From contig NZ_JAPOHA010000008.1 of the NCBI RefSeq assembly GCF_026672255.1, forward strand, positions 138,792 through 202,791: a DNA stretch of 64,000 bases, written 5' to 3'. Below, in pieces: positions 62,835 through 64,000 of the stretch (its first letter is position 1; the number at the start of each line of letters is the position of its first letter). Below the pieces are notes generated by a model that worked only from the letters and a program-made list of their open reading frames with translations, was not told the origin of the DNA and did no database searches. The stretch is from Caproiciproducens galactitolivorans (GTDB lineage: Bacteria; Bacillota; Clostridia; Oscillospirales; Acutalibacteraceae). A program made the translations under genes and the position numbers.

Positions 62835-63589
62835 ACGGAGCCAATCTTAGTATTCAGTCATTACTAATCGCTTCTCTGCTCGTCGTTGTTTCGCTGATAT
62901 TCTCCTATTCGCAAAAACTGAAACTTGAAAAAGAGATTGTTATCTCCGTTTTAAGAGCAATTGTTCAGCTTGTGGCCGTTGGTTACCTTCTTCAGTACAT
63001 TTTCGGCCTGAACAGCCCCGTCTTTATCACTTTATTTGTTTTGTTTATGACGATTAATGCAGCATACAATGCGGCTAAAAGAGGTAAAAATATCAAAAAC
63101 GGTTTTCTGATCTCTTTCATAGCAATCGTTTTTGGCGCGGGTATTACCTTGTCCGTTCTTGTTTTATCCGGCGCAATTCAATATACAGCAAGTCAGGTTA
63201 TTCCAATCAGCGGTATGATTATCAGTAATGCAATGGTGGCGCTTGGCTTGTGCTACAGACAAATAACCACCGATTTTAAAGACAAAAGGGAAGAAGTTGA
63301 AACCAAACTTTCCCTGGGGGCTGATATACTGCCCTCCTCCATTGATATCATACGGAATTCCATACGAACGGGTATGATTCCTACAATCGATTCCGCTAAG
63401 ACGCTGGGAGTGGTTTCTCTTCCCGGTATGATGACGGGCCTTATTCTGGCAGGCACCTCTCCTATTCTGGCTGTACGCTATCAAATTATGGTTACTTTTA
63501 TGCTCCTTTCCACAACCGCTATTTCTTCCTTTATAGCGTGCTACCTTTCCTACCGTACGTTTTTCAATATAAGGAAGCAGCTACTATAG
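62831..63589 (+). CDS. fetB: UPF0014 permease (FetB/YbbM-like)
   Basis: The 252-residue polytopic protein has the UPF0014 motifs LRAIVQLVAVGYLL, ISGMIISNAMVALGL, and the region RTGMIPTIDSAKTLGVVSLPGMMTGLILAG. It is the membrane part of the FetAB exporter. The substrate is iron in E. coli; in this organism that is inferred from family only. The rRNA promoters begin immediately after its stop, without a recognisable terminator. Confidence 0.9.
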   Translation: MNGANLSIQSLLIASLLVVVSLIFSYSQKLKLEKEIVISVLRAIVQLVAVGYLLQYIFGLNSPVFITLFVLFMTINAAYNAAKRGKNIKNGFLISFIAIVFGAGITLSVLVLSGAIQYTASQVIPISGMIISNAMVALGLCYRQITTDFKDKREEVETKLSLGADILPSSIDIIRNSIRTGMIPTIDSAKTLGVVSLPGMMTGLILAGTSPILAVRYQIMVTFMLLSTTAISSFIACYLSYRTFFNIRKQLL

Positions 63590-63592
63590 TTG

Positions 63593-63621
63593 TTGACAAG
63601 CATCAGAACTTATGATAATAT
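63593..63621 (+). promoter_or_regulatory. rRNA operon promoter P1
   Basis: TTGACA, 17-base spacer, TAATAT. It is the first of four tandem promoters and starts four bases after the fetB stop. Confidence 0.82.
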
Positions 63622-63654
63622 TGTAAACCTACGCGATTGAAGCGGGAAAACAAC

Positions 63655-63785
63655 GGAACTCCAAAACATTCCTGATGAATGCAAGGGAAAAAGTTGTTGA
63701 CAAGTGTCGGAAGCTATGATATTATAAAACAACCGCGCCGATTAAAGCGGGGAAATAACTCCAAAACATTCCAATGAATGCAAGG
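63655..63785 (+). repeat. duplicated block between the rRNA promoters
   Basis: A block starting ACTCCAAAACATTCC and ending ATGAATGCAAGG occurs between P1 and P2 and again between P2 and P3, with small differences. It suggests that the promoter array grew by tandem duplication. Confidence 0.7.
63697..63725 (+). promoter_or_regulatory. rRNA operon promoter P2
   Basis: TTGACA, 17-base spacer with TG just ahead of the -10, TATTAT. Confidence 0.87.
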
Positions 63786-63795
63786 AAATACGTTA

Positions 63796-63824
63796 TTGAC
63801 AAGCCACAAAAAGTATGATATCAT
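63796..63824 (+). promoter_or_regulatory. rRNA operon promoter P3
   Basis: TTGACA, 17-base spacer with TG just ahead of the -10, TATCAT. Confidence 0.87.
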
Positions 63825-63884
63825 TAAAAACCTGCGCTGGAGTGCAGCGCGGAAACTGCAAAAATCAATAATTTGAAAAAGTTG

Positions 63885-63913
63885 TTGACAGTCAGCAGAA
63901 AACGTGATATTAT
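63885..63913 (+). promoter_or_regulatory. rRNA operon promoter P4
   Basis: TTGACA, 17-base spacer with TG just ahead of the -10, TATTAT. It is closest to the 16S leader. Confidence 0.87.
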
Positions 63914-64000
63914 AACAAAGCGCGTTCACGATATTCGACAGAATATACAGCGCGAAACCAGGACCTTGAAAATTAAACAACGAAAGAATTAAGGAACCCG
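63914..64000 (+). other. leader of a 16S rRNA gene (gene outside the window)
   Basis: After P4 comes the stretch ACCTTGAAAATTAAACAACG, a phrase typical of the pre-16S leader in Clostridia. The window stops before the mature 16S sequence, so the operon is inferred from promoters and leader only. Confidence 0.7.

Overview
The window looks like a chromosomal segment of a spore-forming, Gram-positive anaerobe of the Clostridia, most likely Oscillospiraceae-like. The evidence is a dipicolinate synthase pair (dpaAB), a type III glutamine synthetase, glutamate synthase split into single-domain proteins, ECF-type vitamin transport, an AraR/arabinose regulon and clostridial promoter and Shine-Dalgarno style. 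The backbone has a moderate to high GC look. One block, about 25.97-48.14 kb, is clearly AT-richer and reads as acquired DNA.

Layout. 0.2-5.8 kb (minus): a cobalamin-riboswitch operon of beta-propeller protein, DUF4430 lipoprotein, EcfT, fused EcfA-EcfA' and S component, a probable B12 uptake system. 6.0-13.5 kb: divergent nitrogen assimilation, with glnN (minus) facing a five-gene dissected glutamate synthase operon (plus). 13.5-16.9 kb (minus): metY, a zinc-ribbon membrane protein, dpaB and dpaA. 17.2-20.4 kb (plus): murC, a CrtO-like membrane protein, and a cohesin/cadherin-like surface protein. 20.5-25.5 kb (plus): an HPr paralogue and a PTS operon (PRD regulator with EIIA domain, EIIB, EIIC, SIS protein); both promoters carry the same 18-bp element. 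25.55-25.92 kb: a promoter-driven, folded, unidentified small RNA and an initiator tRNA.

The island (25.97-48.14 kb, plus strand) starts just after the tRNA. Its first half is a restriction/defence module: a HEPN-like protein, a PLD-helicase fusion, an Eco57I-type methyltransferase, a DprA/SLOG-like protein, a PC4-like YdbC protein, a PLD nuclease and a CoiA-like protein. Its second half is the most unusual part of the window: a 1169-residue polymerase with the DYDGD signature of two-barrel (QDE-1/YonO-like) RNA polymerases, a DUF5659-like small protein, a helicase with an XPD/DinG-type Fe-S cysteine set, and a single-chain type IIB topoisomerase (GHKL ATPase plus Spo11/Top6A-like half, Topo VIII-like). 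A ParB-methyltransferase fusion and small proteins follow. No integrase, relaxase, replication initiator or capsid gene is visible. The right border cuts off the 5' end of a host FAD-oxidase gene whose partners etfB and etfA remain intact.

51.4-60.7 kb (minus): araBAD, araR and a ChvE/MmsAB-type sugar ABC transporter, with AraR-like operators before araB and chvE. 61.3-63.6 kb (plus): a DedA protein and a FetAB-like ABC pair. The window ends in four tandem sigma-A promoters and the leader of an rRNA operon whose 16S gene lies just outside.
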